Assembly (NCBI GenBank): GCA_963751245.1
Contig: CAVVTR010000002.1
Coordinates: 248,001 to 312,000 of the forward strand
Reading direction: 5' to 3'
Source of the DNA: CAVVTR01 sp963751245
Lineage (GTDB): Bacteria; Acidobacteriota; Thermoanaerobaculia; Thermoanaerobaculales; Thermoanaerobaculaceae
DNA: 64,000 bases
The notes beneath the pieces are model-generated. The model was given only the letters and a program-made list of their open reading frames with translations. It did not search any database and was not told the DNA's origin. Of the stretch, positions 1 to 7,937 are shown one piece after another. How positions within the stretch are numbered: the first letter of the stretch is position 1; each line of letters opens with the position of its first letter. Position numbers and translations under genes: made by a program.

Positions 1-404
1 ACGCTGTCCCCCTGGACGATGGTCGCGATGCCCGTGAGGTCGAGGCTGGCTCCGGCGAGGTGGAGGCCCCGGGGCGGGGGCGCAGTGACCGTGGTCCGCC
101 CGTCGCTGCCGGTTTCCGTCGTGAGCTTCAGCCCCAGGTCCTCGGCCAGCGGGCCGGTGAGGGTGAGGAACTGGGTCCCGGTGTCCACCCAGGCGGTGGC
201 CGCGCGGAGGCTCCCGTCGGCCCGCACGAACTCCACGTCCACCATCATCCGGTTGTGATCCAGGACGAACGGCGCCGCGGCGGCGGTAGGCACGGTGGTG
301 TCCGCCTCGGCCGCGGCCCGCTCCTGCTGCTGCGGACGACAGCCCGGGGCCAGGCACAGCAGGGCGGCGGCGGCCAGCGCGGCCGAGGCAAGGATCCGTT
401 GCAC
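1..404 (-). CDS. Aspartyl-protease-like lipoprotein (3' end beyond window)
   Basis: Partial gene that runs off the left edge; about 134 codons are visible. The start is a GTG at 404, chosen because AGGAGG (411-416 on the reverse strand) sits 6 nt upstream. The N-terminus is hydrophobic and ends in APGC around Cys22, which looks like a lipoprotein signal. A retropepsin-type active-site motif follows (WVDTGTQ, Asp-Thr-Gly at residues 74-76), embedded in hydrophobic strands as in clan AA aspartyl proteases. Family knowledge: such single-domain proteins work as dimers or are gag-polyadding-like proteases. Being secreted and lipid-anchored is inference from the signal. The C-terminal half, with any second DTG lobe, is outside the window, so a full pepsin-like two-lobe form cannot be excluded. 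Confidence 0.65.
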   Translation of the reverse strand, partial: MQRILASAALAAAALLCLAPGCRPQQQERAAAEADTTVPTAAAAPFVLDHNRMMVDVEFVRADGSLRAATAWVDTGTQFLTLTGPLAEDLGLKLTTETGSDGRTTVTAPPPRGLHLAGASLDLTGIATIVQGDS

Positions 405-489
405 GGGGGCCTCCTGAGTGATCGTACGCTCCTCCGGGCGCCGGGGTTGCCTCCCCGGCGGGGACCCCCGGTTCCCGCCAGGACCGGCG

Positions 490-1908
490 TCAGTCGCCGG
501 CTTCGATCTCCGCGGAGATCTCCTCGAGGGCGGCTTCCACGTCGGCGAGGTGGGAGCGGAAGGAGAGGATGCACAGCCGCAGGAACGTCCGGCCGCCGAG
601 CCTCGTGGAGCTCAGGTGGACCCGCCCGCGGTGGAGGATGCGGCCGAGCAGCCGCTCGGTGGGCCCGTCGCCCTCGCCGCGCACCCGGAACGACACGATG
701 GACAGCTGCGGCGCAGGCCCCGTCTCCAGCGCCTCGAACGCGGACAGGCGCTCGTGGGCGATGCGGGCGAGGAGGAGCTTCTCCGCCAGCGCGGCGCGGA
801 AGCGCTCCACGCCGTTGACCTTGAGCGCCATCCACAGCCGCAGCGCCCGGAAGTGGCGGGTGAGCTCGGGGGAATAGTCCGCCGGCGACGAGTGCTCGCG
901 GTCGACCACGTCCTCCAGGTAGTCGCCGCCGAAGGAGAAGGCGGCCTTGAGACGGGCGCCGTCCCGCACCAGCACGGCGCCGCACCCGTAGGGGAGGAAG
1001 AGCCCCTTGTGTGGGTCGAGGACCACCGAGTCCGCCTCCTCGAGACCGGCGAGGGCCCGGCGGCCTTCGTCGGTGAGGGCGAAGAAGCCACCGTAGGCGC
1101 CGTCGACGTGGAACCACAGCCCGTGCTCGCGGCAGACGGCCGCGATGGCCGGCAGGGGGTCGACGGCGCCGGTGTTGACGGTCCCGGCCGAGGCGAACAC
1201 CGCCCAGGGGCGCAGGCCCCGCTCGCGGTCGGCGGCCACCAGGGAGGTGAGGTGGCCGGCGTCCATGCGCAGGGCGCCGTCCACGCGCACCGTGCGCACC
1301 GGCACGTGGGCGACGCCGGCCGTGCGCAGCGCCTTGAGCGTCGCGTGGTGGATCTCCCCGGTCATGTAGAACACGCCGCGCGCCCACTCCTCGTGGGGGC
1401 GGGACTCGCGCACCGCCACCACCGCCGCCAGGGCCGCCAGCGTCCCGCCGCTGAGCAGCGTGCCCCAGGCCCCCTCGGGGAAGCCGACGAGGGCGCGGAG
1501 CCACTCCACGCAGAGGTTCTCGATCTCGGCGGCGCCGGGGCCGGCCAGGTAGACCCCGGAGTAGCGGTTGGTGAGGGCGGCCAGGAAGTCGCCGGCGGCC
1601 GCCGCGGGCACCGCGCCGCCGGGCACGTAGCCGAAGAAGCGGCCGGAGACGGGGTGGATCCCCGCGCCCAGCGCCGCCGCCTCGTACTCGGCCAGCACCG
1701 CCTCGAACGGCGACGGCCCGGCGGGCAGCGCCCGCTCCAGGGGCACGGGCCCCTCGGGCTCCCGGTACGCCGGCGCCTCGTCCAGCCCGGCGAGGAAGCG
1801 CGCCGCGAACGCTGTCAGTCGTTCCATCCACCGCACCATCTCTTCCGGCGCCGCGTCCAGCAACCGTGCCCGGGCCTCGAGATCCGCCAGCGAAGGCTCA
1901 CCTGTCAT
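490..1908 (-). CDS. Group II PLP-dependent amino-acid decarboxylase
   Basis: 472-residue cytoplasmic enzyme of the aromatic-L-amino-acid/glutamate decarboxylase family, which removes the alpha-carboxyl of an amino acid to give an amine. Seen: HVDGAYGG near residues 267-274 (the Asp that contacts the pyridine nitrogen) and DPHKG with the Schiff-base lysine at about Lys301, plus the N-terminal FFGY and small-domain C-terminus typical of the family. Length matches the family. The frame stays open upstream to 2079, but ATG 1908 fits the family N-terminus and a TACGAT box lies 8 nt before it. Substrate cannot be read from sequence; Trp, Tyr, Phe, Dopa or Glu are all possible. It stands alone, with no transporter beside it. 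Confidence 0.88.
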   Translation of the reverse strand: MTGEPSLADLEARARLLDAAPEEMVRWMERLTAFAARFLAGLDEAPAYREPEGPVPLERALPAGPSPFEAVLAEYEAAALGAGIHPVSGRFFGYVPGGAVPAAAAGDFLAALTNRYSGVYLAGPGAAEIENLCVEWLRALVGFPEGAWGTLLSGGTLAALAAVVAVRESRPHEEWARGVFYMTGEIHHATLKALRTAGVAHVPVRTVRVDGALRMDAGHLTSLVAADRERGLRPWAVFASAGTVNTGAVDPLPAIAAVCREHGLWFHVDGAYGGFFALTDEGRRALAGLEEADSVVLDPHKGLFLPYGCGAVLVRDGARLKAAFSFGGDYLEDVVDREHSSPADYSPELTRHFRALRLWMALKVNGVERFRAALAEKLLLARIAHERLSAFEALETGPAPQLSIVSFRVRGEGDGPTERLLGRILHRGRVHLSSTRLGGRTFLRLCILSFRSHLADVEAALEEISAEIEAGD

Positions 1909-1916
1909 GACCGGAG

Positions 1917-1922
1917 ATCGTA
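1917..1922 (-). promoter_or_regulatory. Possible -10 box, decarboxylase gene
   Basis: On the reverse strand TACGAT is preceded by TGC, giving an extended -10-like TGCTACGAT. Only 8 nt separate it from the ATG at 1908, so a transcript would start almost at the start codon (leaderless). No convincing -35 is seen. The same arrangement recurs in front of other genes in the window. Confidence 0.3.
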
Positions 1923-2114
1923 GCAGCCGCCGCGACCGGAGCCGGCATCGGCCGCGTCCACGATGGGAAGGGCCGGTGTGTCCGAGGCGGGTCAGGTGAC
2001 GGGAGAAGGCCGCGTCCTGCCGTCCTGTGCCGGTGTCTTGCGGGAAGCTGGTGCACGACCGATGAGTCGGAGCCGGCACGGCCGTGGGGCGTACGACGCG
2101 GAGTGATCAATCGC

Positions 2115-2148
2115 TTGCACTTTGTGATCACAGTCACTCAATTGTAAA
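2115..2148 (+). promoter_or_regulatory. AT-rich island with TGTGATCACA palindrome
   Basis: TTGCAC (2115-2120) and TTGTAA (2142-2147) resemble -35 and -10 hexamers, but their 21-bp spacing is too long for a standard sigma-70 promoter. Between them is a perfect 10-bp palindrome, TGTGATCACA. It contains TGTGA and TCACA half sites but without the 6-bp spacer of a CRP/FNR site. It is the only strongly AT-rich spot in the region and probably holds the control site of the rhodanese gene. Confidence 0.3.
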
Positions 2149-2287
2149 GACGCTCGCGCGAAGATCGATCCGAGGGCTTCCGGTCAGACCGGAACCGACG
2201 GGCCTGGGGGGAGAGGAGAGGGGCTTCGAACGGACCGTCCACAGCGGCATCATCCACGCCAACCGGTGACAGAAAGGAGAAGACGTG

Positions 2288-3034
2288 ATGAAGAGAGTAG
2301 CCGTGGTGATCGTGTTTCTGGCCCTCGTGGCGGCGACCGCCGGAGCCGTTCAGCCGGCGGCGGTGACGGCCGAGCAGGCCTTCGACGCCGTCCAGCTCCA
2401 GGTGGATCCGATGACCGGCCAGCAGGCGAAGGTCCTCCTCGTCGACGTGAGAACCCGGGCCGAGTGGTACTGGATCGGCGCTCCCGCCGCGGCGGCGCTG
2501 GTGACGATGGACGACGGCCGGGTCTACACGCCGGACCTCGGGAAGGTGTTTCTGAAGGAAGAAGGCAAGTTTCTCGACTTCGAGGAGAATCACCGGCCGC
2601 GGCGGGTGCGGGTATCGAAGGTGGCCGGAGTCACGCTCGCGCCCATCGCCGTCAACGTGCCGTTGAAGCTGTGGGACGAGGCCACGGCGACGATGACCGA
2701 CAACGCTGCCTTCGTCACGGAGGTCGCGAACCTCGTCGAAGCGGGGTCGTACGACGCCGTGATCTTCTACTGCCGTAGCGGCCATCGCTCGCAGCAGTGC
2801 CTGACGGACGACCTCGTCGCCGCCCTTCCCGTCACCGTCAACTACTACGAGATCGACGTCGAGACACAGCCGCCGGACCTCGGCGGCTACGGCGGCTTCG
2901 AGGGATCGAACTACGGGAACGCGTTCAACGGCTACCGCGGCTTCCCGGGCCGGGAGACCCGCTTCGAGGAGATCCCCTCGGTGTCGTGGGAGGACACCGG
3001 CCTGCCGATCAAGATCGGTGTGAGCCCCTTCTAG
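2288..3034 (+). CDS. Secreted rhodanese-domain protein
   Basis: 248 residues with a clear signal peptide (residues 1-20, ending TAGA) and one rhodanese-like domain. The active-site loop is CRSGHRS with the catalytic cysteine at Cys162; LLVDVRTRAEW near residues 50-60 is the usual strand before the loop. A Gly/Tyr/Phe-rich tail (about 198-222) follows, seen in periplasmic rhodaneses. Family knowledge: persulfide sulfur transfer or sulfur-compound detoxification; the substrate is unknown. ATG 2288 is chosen over GTG 2285 because AAAGGAG at 2273-2279 is then 8 nt away. Its TAG stop lies inside the conserved end of the repeat element that follows. Confidence 0.85.
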   Translation: MKRVAVVIVFLALVAATAGAVQPAAVTAEQAFDAVQLQVDPMTGQQAKVLLVDVRTRAEWYWIGAPAAAALVTMDDGRVYTPDLGKVFLKEEGKFLDFEENHRPRRVRVSKVAGVTLAPIAVNVPLKLWDEATATMTDNAAFVTEVANLVEAGSYDAVIFYCRSGHRSQQCLTDDLVAALPVTVNYYEIDVETQPPDLGGYGGFEGSNYGNAFNGYRGFPGRETRFEEIPSVSWEDTGLPIKIGVSPF

Positions 3035-3214
3035 GAGGCCGTTGCGCAGAGGCTCCGGCTGCGGCTCGCGCTGGCATCCGTCTGGCTGTGTCGGCCTTCG
3101 CGAACTGTCCTCGACGTCGGTTTCAACTCCGTCTGCGGGCAGTTCGCTCGGCCTCCTTGCCAGTCGGCGCCATCGCAACCGTCGCTTTCGTCGCTACGCG
3201 CAACAGCCTCCTGG
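3030..3214. repeat. Inverted-repeat element, copy 1 (MITE- or REP-like)
   Basis: About 185 bp with related ends in inverted orientation: reading inward, CTAGGAGGCCGTTGCGC on the left matches CCAGGAGGCTGTTGCGC on the right at 15 of 17 positions. Symmetry continues inside (CTGGC, GGCC) to an inner stem GCGAACTGTCC/GGGCAGTTCGC at 3100-3110 and 3137-3147 around a 26-nt loop. The segment 3039-3086 is about 85% identical to 5485-5532 in copy 2. The left end supplies the rhodanese stop codon. It encodes nothing, so it may be a non-autonomous transposon remnant or an intergenic palindromic repeat. Only two copies occur in this window. Confidence 0.6.
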
Positions 3215-3225
3215 ATTCCATCAGC

Positions 3226-3261
3226 GGCCGGTGCCCGGGGCGCCGACCCCGGGCACCGGCC
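3226..3261. terminator. Strong hairpin between convergent genes
   Basis: Perfect 15-bp inverted repeat: left arm 3226-3240 (starts GGCCGGTG), right arm 3247-3261, 6-nt loop. It sits 13 bp before the epimerase stop (read in reverse) and about 190 bp after the rhodanese stop. There is no T-tract, so it may be a bidirectional hairpin terminator or an mRNA-stabilising structure. Confidence 0.6.
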
Positions 3262-3273
3262 CGGCATGGGTGC

Positions 3274-4263
3274 TCAGTCCAGCCGGCCGGCGGCGGACAG
3301 GTGGGCCAGCGTGGCCCGGAGGGCGTCATCGAAGGGTGTGGGCGTCCAGCCGAGCTCGCGGCGGGCGCGCCCGGACAGCGGGCGCTGGTCGGAGAGCAGG
3401 AAATGGAGCTGACCTGCGGCGATGATTGGCGGTCGGTGGGCCAACCAGGCGAGCCCCTCGCCGGCCGCGGAGACGAGCCGGGCCACCGCGCGGGGCATCA
3501 CGGGCGGCACACGGCCGCCGCCGGCCGCCGCCACAGTACGCCGGGCGAGGTCGACCAGGGTGAGGGAGACGTCCGAAAGGATGTACCGCGAGCCCGCCGG
3601 CGCCCGCTCCGCCGCCAGCACGTGCCCGCGGGCGGCGTCCTGGACCAGCACCAGCGGCATTGCTCCCGGGAGGAGCATGGGCACCCGCCGGCGCACCACG
3701 TCGGCGATGAAGCCGTTGACGCCGGGGGAGGTGTCGGGGCCGGGGCCGAAGAGCGCCGCCGGGTGGAGAATCACGGTGTCCAGTCCCCGTGACGCCGCCT
3801 GCGTCACGGTCCGGTCGGCCGTCTGCTTGGAGCGCTCGTAGGCCGTCCGCTTGGACCGCTTGTCGAGGTGACTCTCATCGAAGGGGACGCCGGGCGCCGA
3901 GGCGAACACGTCGACGGTGCTCGAGTAGACGAGCCGTGCCGCGGTCTCGTCCCGCACCGCGGCGGCGACGTTTGCGGTGCCTTCCACGTTGACCCTGGCG
4001 AACAGCTCGGGATCCCGCAGCCACTGCTCGGGGAGCCCGGCTGCGTGGTAGACCACGGCGCACCCGACCACGGCCCGGCGCAGGGAAGCGGGGTCGAGGA
4101 GGTCGCCGGCGGCGAGCTCCGCCTCGGGCGGAAGGATCCGCCGGGCGCGCTCCGCGGAGCGGACCAGCGCCCGCACGCGCGCGCCCCGGGCTGCCAGCTC
4201 GCGCACGATGGCGTTGCCGAGCAGGCCGGTGGCGCCGGTGACGAGGACGGTACGTGGGTTCAC
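3274..4263 (-). CDS. NAD(P)-dependent epimerase/dehydratase (extended SDR)
   Basis: 329-residue Rossmann-fold enzyme. Seen: dinucleotide-binding GATGLLG at residues 10-16, acidic strand end near GDLLD (53-57), catalytic Ser/Thr around 115-116 and YxxxK at Tyr142/Lys146. Length fits extended SDRs such as nucleoside-sugar epimerases, 3-beta-hydroxysteroid dehydrogenases and HpnA-like proteins; the substrate cannot be told. The frame-consistent start is GTG at 4263; the nearby ATG is out of frame. There is no good Shine-Dalgarno. It ends against the 15-bp hairpin at 3226-3261. The gene upstream on the same strand is the small TPR protein, separated by another hairpin. Confidence 0.85.
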   Translation of the reverse strand: MNPRTVLVTGATGLLGNAIVRELAARGARVRALVRSAERARRILPPEAELAAGDLLDPASLRRAVVGCAVVYHAAGLPEQWLRDPELFARVNVEGTANVAAAVRDETAARLVYSSTVDVFASAPGVPFDESHLDKRSKRTAYERSKQTADRTVTQAASRGLDTVILHPAALFGPGPDTSPGVNGFIADVVRRRVPMLLPGAMPLVLVQDAARGHVLAAERAPAGSRYILSDVSLTLVDLARRTVAAAGGGRVPPVMPRAVARLVSAAGEGLAWLAHRPPIIAAGQLHFLLSDQRPLSGRARRELGWTPTPFDDALRATLAHLSAAGRLD

Positions 4264-4302
4264 GTGGTCCCATGGTACCCGGGGAGGAGGCCCGGACGGA
4301 CA

Positions 4303-4328
4303 CCGGCCCGCGGGGATTCGCGGGCCGG
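4303..4328 (-). terminator. Hairpin after small TPR gene
   Basis: Perfect 10-bp inverted repeat (4303-4312 with 4319-4328) around a 6-nt loop, 35 nt downstream of the stop of the reverse-strand TPR gene and 40 nt before the epimerase start. Likely separates the two transcripts. No T-tract. Confidence 0.5.
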
Positions 4329-4362
4329 CGCGGGCGCACCCGGTGTTGGGTAGGCGCGTCCG

Positions 4363-4566
4363 TTACTTGACCAGCACGGCGAGGCGCCGCGCAGCGTTGG
4401 CGTTGGTGGGATCGAGCTGGAGGGCGCGGGCGAAGATCTTCACGGCCCGGTCCGTCTGCCCGGCGGAGGCATCGGCTTTCCCAGAGCTGTCGCAGGGGTG
4501 GGAGGTCTCGGGGGACGCCTCGAACGCGAGAGCGCCGAGGATCGCCGGCAGGACCCGTCTTGTCAT
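4363..4566 (-). CDS. Small secreted protein with a single TPR
   Basis: 67 residues. ATG 4566 is chosen because AAGGAGGAG lies 7 nt upstream. The first ~15 residues are signal-like (TRRVLPAILGALAF), followed directly by one TPR-like helix pair (DRAVKIFARALQLDP then NANAARRLAVLVK). TPRs normally come in series, and this helix pair resembles the last repeat at the C-terminus of larger exported hydrolases. The gene may therefore be a remnant of a longer gene with an internal deletion that kept its start, signal and tail. It could also be a genuine microprotein. No function is assigned. Confidence 0.5.
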   Translation of the reverse strand: MTRRVLPAILGALAFEASPETSHPCDSSGKADASAGQTDRAVKIFARALQLDPTNANAARRLAVLVK

Positions 4567-4879
4567 CCCCGTTCTCCTCCTTCCCGTGATCCCACCCACA
4601 CTACGAAGGAAGACCCCCGGCGGTTTCCTGTTTCGCGGTGTCTCGTGACGCCGCGGGCGCCGCGCGCGGGAAACACCGGCCGGCGCCGGAGGCGTTTCGA
4701 CTCATGCTGGAGATTGATGCCGGCGAGGAGGACGGTGTGAGCGGCCTCGAGCCCTGGTCTGGCCGGAGCCTGGGTCCGCCACACCCGCGACGTCCACGGC
4801 CGCCACCGCGAGGCGCTGGAGGGGCACGCCGCCGGGACGCGCTGTCGCGGATCCTTGCGCGTGGAGAGGAGGCGGGGAC
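4567..4879. other. Intergenic region, no gene recognised
   Basis: About 310 bp between the divergent TPR and VOC genes. Short open frames exist on both strands but none has a convincing start or family resemblance. A strong GGAGAGGAGG ribosome-binding site for the VOC gene lies at its right end. Confidence 0.45.
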
Positions 4880-5449
4880 ATGAGCGGGAAACGGGAAGAC
4901 GCCGGAGGCCGCGGGACCCGCGCCGGATCGTCCGCGCCCATCGATCCCGGCGCGGCCATCGGCCACGTGCACCTGAAGGTGGCGGACCTCGATCGGGCCG
5001 TCGCCTTCTACGGAGAGGTCCTCGGCTTCGAGGTGACCCAGCGAATGGGGAGCAGAGCCGCATTCCTGTCGGCCGGCGGGTACCACCCTCACATCGGGCT
5101 CAACACCTGGGAGAGCGCGGGCGGTTCACCCCCGGCGCCGGGGACGACGGGGCTGTACCACCTGGCGATCCGCTATCCCACCCAGGCGGCGCTGGCCGAC
5201 GCGTTGCGCCGTCTGATGCGGCACGGGATCGCCCTGGAGGGCGCCGCCGACCACGGGGTGAGCGAGGCGCTCTACCTGCGCGACCCCGACGGCAACGGCC
5301 TCGAGCTCTACCGGGACAGGCCCCGGGAGGTGTGGCCGCGGGACGCCGGGGGCGGCATCGCCATGACGACCCTGCCCCTGGACCTCGACGACCTCCTGCG
5401 GGAGGCCGGCGCTCGAGGCACCGGGAGCCCTGACGTGCACCGCTCCTGA
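4880..5449 (+). CDS. VOC-family metalloenzyme (glyoxalase/extradiol dioxygenase type)
   Basis: 189 residues. A VOC beta-alpha-beta-beta-beta unit starts at GHVHLKVADLDRAVAFY (28-44), with a second unit in the C-terminal half. Candidate metal ligands are His29 (or His31), His94 in YHLAIR and Glu142 in GLELYRD, the usual His-His-Glu set of single-chain extradiol dioxygenases such as CatE. DPDGNG near 135-140 is the family loop. The C-terminal ~40 residues are an extra tail. Strong GGAGAGGAGG stands before ATG 4880. The substrate is unknown, and there are no aromatic-degradation genes nearby. Convergent with the ABC operon, with repeat copy 2 between them. Confidence 0.82.
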   Translation: MSGKREDAGGRGTRAGSSAPIDPGAAIGHVHLKVADLDRAVAFYGEVLGFEVTQRMGSRAAFLSAGGYHPHIGLNTWESAGGSPPAPGTTGLYHLAIRYPTQAALADALRRLMRHGIALEGAADHGVSEALYLRDPDGNGLELYRDRPREVWPRDAGGGIAMTTLPLDLDDLLREAGARGTGSPDVHRS

Positions 5450-5479
5450 GCCGGCGGGCCGTTCTTCAGCGCTCTCCCA

Positions 5480-5582
5480 GCGGGCTGTTGCACATCGGCT
5501 CCGGCTGCGGCATGCGCTGGCATCCGCCTGGCGGCGTCAGCGCAAACCTCGCTCTCAGCGCTCTGCGCTACACCCTCCTAGA
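5480..5582. repeat. Inverted-repeat element, copy 2
   Basis: About 100 bp between convergent genes. Its left arm (5485-5532) matches 3039-3086 of copy 1 at about 41 of 48 positions. Its right end, read on the reverse strand from 5582, begins TCTAGGAGG then GCGCAGAG, matching the left end of copy 1 (3030-3051) at 19 of 22. As in copy 1, the TAG of TCTAGGAGG is the stop codon of the neighbouring gene, here the ABC permease. The two ends are only moderately similar to each other, so this copy looks shorter and more decayed. Confidence 0.55.
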
Positions 5583-6876
5583 CGGCCTCCCACCTCCGGG
5601 CGAGGGCGCGGGTGAGGAGGAGCAGGACCGCCGTGATGCCGGCGAGCACCGCCACCTGGGGCCACACCGCGGTGAGCGGCAGGTCCCGCCAGAAGACCTT
5701 GGTGAAGCCGTCCAGCGCCCAGCCGTTGAAGGTGAGCAGGCCGAGCTTCTGCATGGAGGCGGGCATGAGGTAGCGGGGGAACATGCTGCCGCCCACGGCG
5801 GACATGGTCAGGATCAGGATCGTCGAGATCCCGGCGAGCTGCCCGCGGGTGCGGCAGGCCGCGGCCAGGACCAGGCCGAACGCCGCGGCGGCCGCGGCCG
5901 TGGCGCCGGCCATCACCGCGAAGCCGGCGAGGTGCCCGGTGAGGTCGAGGCCGAAGACCAGCTGGCCCCAGACGAACATCACGGTCAGCTGGGTGAGCCC
6001 CAGCAGGAGGAGGTACAGCCACTTGCCGGCCAGCAGCCGCCCCATGCCCAGGCGGGACGAGAGCAGGCGATCGAGGGTCCCCGACTCCTTCTCCTCGATC
6101 AGCGCGCCGCCCGCGCCGGCGGTGGAGAAGAGCAGGAACATCACCCCGATCCCCGCCGCGTAGAAGGCGATGATCGGCTTGTTCGACCGTTGCTCCCGCA
6201 TGACGTCCACCACCTCGGTGGCGACCAGCCCCTGCATGACGGCGCCGTCGTCCTCCGCAGGGCGCGCACTGCTCCCCGCGGTCTCCTCCTTGGCATCCCT
6301 GCGCAGCTGCGGCAGCCACGAGTCCACGGCGGCCCTTTGCTCCGGGGTGAAAGCGCCGGCGTTCTTCTCGAAGAGATCGAAGCCCGAGGCCGCCATCAGG
6401 TCGGGCGCCGCCGTCATCGCGACCTTCTGCAGCAGCCCGTTGACGACCTGCGGCGCGATGGGGTCGGAGACGTCGGCGAGGAGAAGCACCTTGGCCTGTC
6501 CGCCGAGAAACGTCATGCCCGACGAGCCGAGTCCCGCCGGCAGCACCAGCGCCACGGGTACGGTCCCCCTGCGGACCAGCTCCCGCGCGGTCTCCCGGTC
6601 CAACGGCGCCGGCTCGGTGTCCTTCGCAGCCGGCGCCGTGGTGCGCACCACGAGCGAAGGCTCACGCTCGAGCCCGGCCACCAGCCGCCGGCTCAGCTCG
6701 GAGTGGTCCTCGTCGACCACGGCGAGGCGGACCTTGGGCGTCGTGGAGCTCGACACGGTCCCGAACACCATGGCGAAGACGGAGAAGAACAGGATGGGGA
6801 GGAGGAACGTCATCGCCTGCGCCACGCGGTCGCGGCGGAGGTTGATGAGGCTGATGCGCACCACGGTGCCGATCAT
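5578..6876 (-). CDS. ABC-2 type transporter permease
   Basis: 432-residue inner-membrane permease of an exporter. One N-terminal membrane segment (about 20-42) is followed by a large extracytoplasmic domain (about 45-225), then about five C-terminal membrane segments, the layout of the YhgE/ABC2_membrane_3 group. The EEKESGTLDRLLSS motif near 265-280 is the conserved coupling helix. ATG 6876 overlaps the TGA of the ATPase gene (ATGA), so the two are translationally coupled. The cargo is not known; relatives export drugs, lipids or lantibiotics. The stop codon lies in the end of repeat copy 2. Confidence 0.9.
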   Translation of the reverse strand: MIGTVVRISLINLRRDRVAQAMTFLLPILFFSVFAMVFGTVSSSTTPKVRLAVVDEDHSELSRRLVAGLEREPSLVVRTTAPAAKDTEPAPLDRETARELVRRGTVPVALVLPAGLGSSGMTFLGGQAKVLLLADVSDPIAPQVVNGLLQKVAMTAAPDLMAASGFDLFEKNAGAFTPEQRAAVDSWLPQLRRDAKEETAGSSARPAEDDGAVMQGLVATEVVDVMREQRSNKPIIAFYAAGIGVMFLLFSTAGAGGALIEEKESGTLDRLLSSRLGMGRLLAGKWLYLLLLGLTQLTVMFVWGQLVFGLDLTGHLAGFAVMAGATAAAAAAFGLVLAAACRTRGQLAGISTILILTMSAVGGSMFPRYLMPASMQKLGLLTFNGWALDGFTKVFWRDLPLTAVWPQVAVLAGITAVLLLLTRALARRWEAV

Positions 6877-7778
6877 TCGCGGAGCTCCCTTCCGGTCAGG
6901 TGGATGAAGACTCCGGCGAGCCCGGGGCGGCGCACCTGGAGGCCCTCGCTGCTGCACCCCGCCGCGGCCAGGGCGGCGAGGAGCCGCGGCAGGTCCTCCG
7001 CGACCTCCCCGACGGTGGCGTGCAACGCCCCGTTGCCGGCGCGGTCGAACCCGTCGGGGAGCGGGTCGGGGACGCGGTTCACCTGGATCGTGACCTCGTG
7101 GCGGCTGCCGAACGCCGCCGCGGTGAGCTCCGCCACCGTGCCCGCGGCCACCCCGCGGCCGCGGTCGATGATCACCACGCGGTCGCAGCGCGACTCCGCC
7201 TCCTCGAGCTGGTGGGTGGTGAGCAGCAGGGCCGCGCCCTCCGACCGCAGGGCGTCGAGCATCTCGTAGATGCGCTCGCGGCTCTGGGGATCGACGCCGA
7301 CGGTGGGCTCGTCGAGGAGGACCACGCGGGGACGGTGGAGCACGCCGCAGGCGATGTTGAGCCGCCGCCGCATCCCTCCGGAGAAGCGCTGCACGGGCTC
7401 GGACGCCCGGGGTGCGAGGCCGGTCCACTCCAGCGCCCAGGCAACGGCCTCGCGGAGCGCCGGGCCCTCGACACCGTGGAGGCGTGCGAACACCTCGAGG
7501 TTCTCCCGCGCCGTCAGGAGGGGATAGACGGCGATCTCCTGAGGCACCACCCCGAGCCCGCCGGCCGCTCCACCGCCGGACGCCTCCCCTGGCGCCTCGA
7601 TGGTGCCGGCGTCGAGCCGGACGCGTCCGGCGATGGCGCGGACCAGCGTCGTCTTGCCGGCGCCGTTGGGGCCGAGGAGGCCGAGCAGCTCGCCGGCCCC
7701 GAGGGAGAGTGAGACCCCGTCGAGGGCGACGACGTCTCCGAACCGCTTGCGCGCACCGCTGACCACGAGAGGATCCAT
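6873..7778 (-). CDS. ABC transporter ATP-binding protein
   Basis: 301 residues. Walker [10 protein letters not shown] (about 37-45), Q-loop VPQE, signature FSGGM, Walker B VVLLDEP and the switch His in TTHQ are all intact. The C-terminal extension (about 220-301) resembles the accessory domain of DrrA/CcmA-type exporters. It energises the ABC-2 permease encoded next, whose ATG overlaps this gene's TGA. The start ATG at 7778 has a TAGACT box 6 nt upstream, so the operon mRNA may be leaderless. Confidence 0.93.
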   Translation of the reverse strand: MDPLVVSGARKRFGDVVALDGVSLSLGAGELLGLLGPNGAGKTTLVRAIAGRVRLDAGTIEAPGEASGGGAAGGLGVVPQEIAVYPLLTARENLEVFARLHGVEGPALREAVAWALEWTGLAPRASEPVQRFSGGMRRRLNIACGVLHRPRVVLLDEPTVGVDPQSRERIYEMLDALRSEGAALLLTTHQLEEAESRCDRVVIIDRGRGVAAGTVAELTAAAFGSRHEVTIQVNRVPDPLPDGFDRAGNGALHATVGEVAEDLPRLLAALAAAGCSSEGLQVRRPGLAGVFIHLTGRELRE

Positions 7779-7784
7779 GGTGCG

Positions 7785-7790
7785 AGTCTA
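7785..7790 (-). promoter_or_regulatory. Possible -10 box, ABC operon
   Basis: TAGACT on the reverse strand, only 6 nt from the ATG at 7778. With normal spacing transcription would begin at the A of ATG. No Shine-Dalgarno is seen, which agrees with a leaderless start. No clear -35. Confidence 0.3.
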
Positions 7791-7937
7791 CGACGTCCGG
7801 TCCGCGGCGGTTCGGCGGGACGGGCGAGCTGGAGGTCCCGTTCACGGCGGCGGGAGCCGGGGTCTCGATGGCGCCGGGCGGCAGGGAGGCCGATATTGAA
7901 GAATACGGGTGACCCCGGGAAAGGGATAGGGGGGACG

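Larger units (their letters stand above)
1909..2287. other. Intergenic region, divergent promoters
   Basis: Gene-free stretch of about 380 bp between the decarboxylase (reverse) and the rhodanese gene (forward). It holds a short AT-rich island at 2108-2148 in otherwise GC-rich DNA, with the palindrome TGTGATCACA at 2123-2132 and TTGTAAA at 2142-2148. The remaining sequence shows no coding bias I can recognise; the open frames in it look like shadows. Confidence 0.5.

Noticed and set aside
2123..2132. CRP/FNR binding site
   Set aside because: Half sites TGTGA and TCACA are present but abut, without the needed 6-bp spacer. Reported only as a palindrome.
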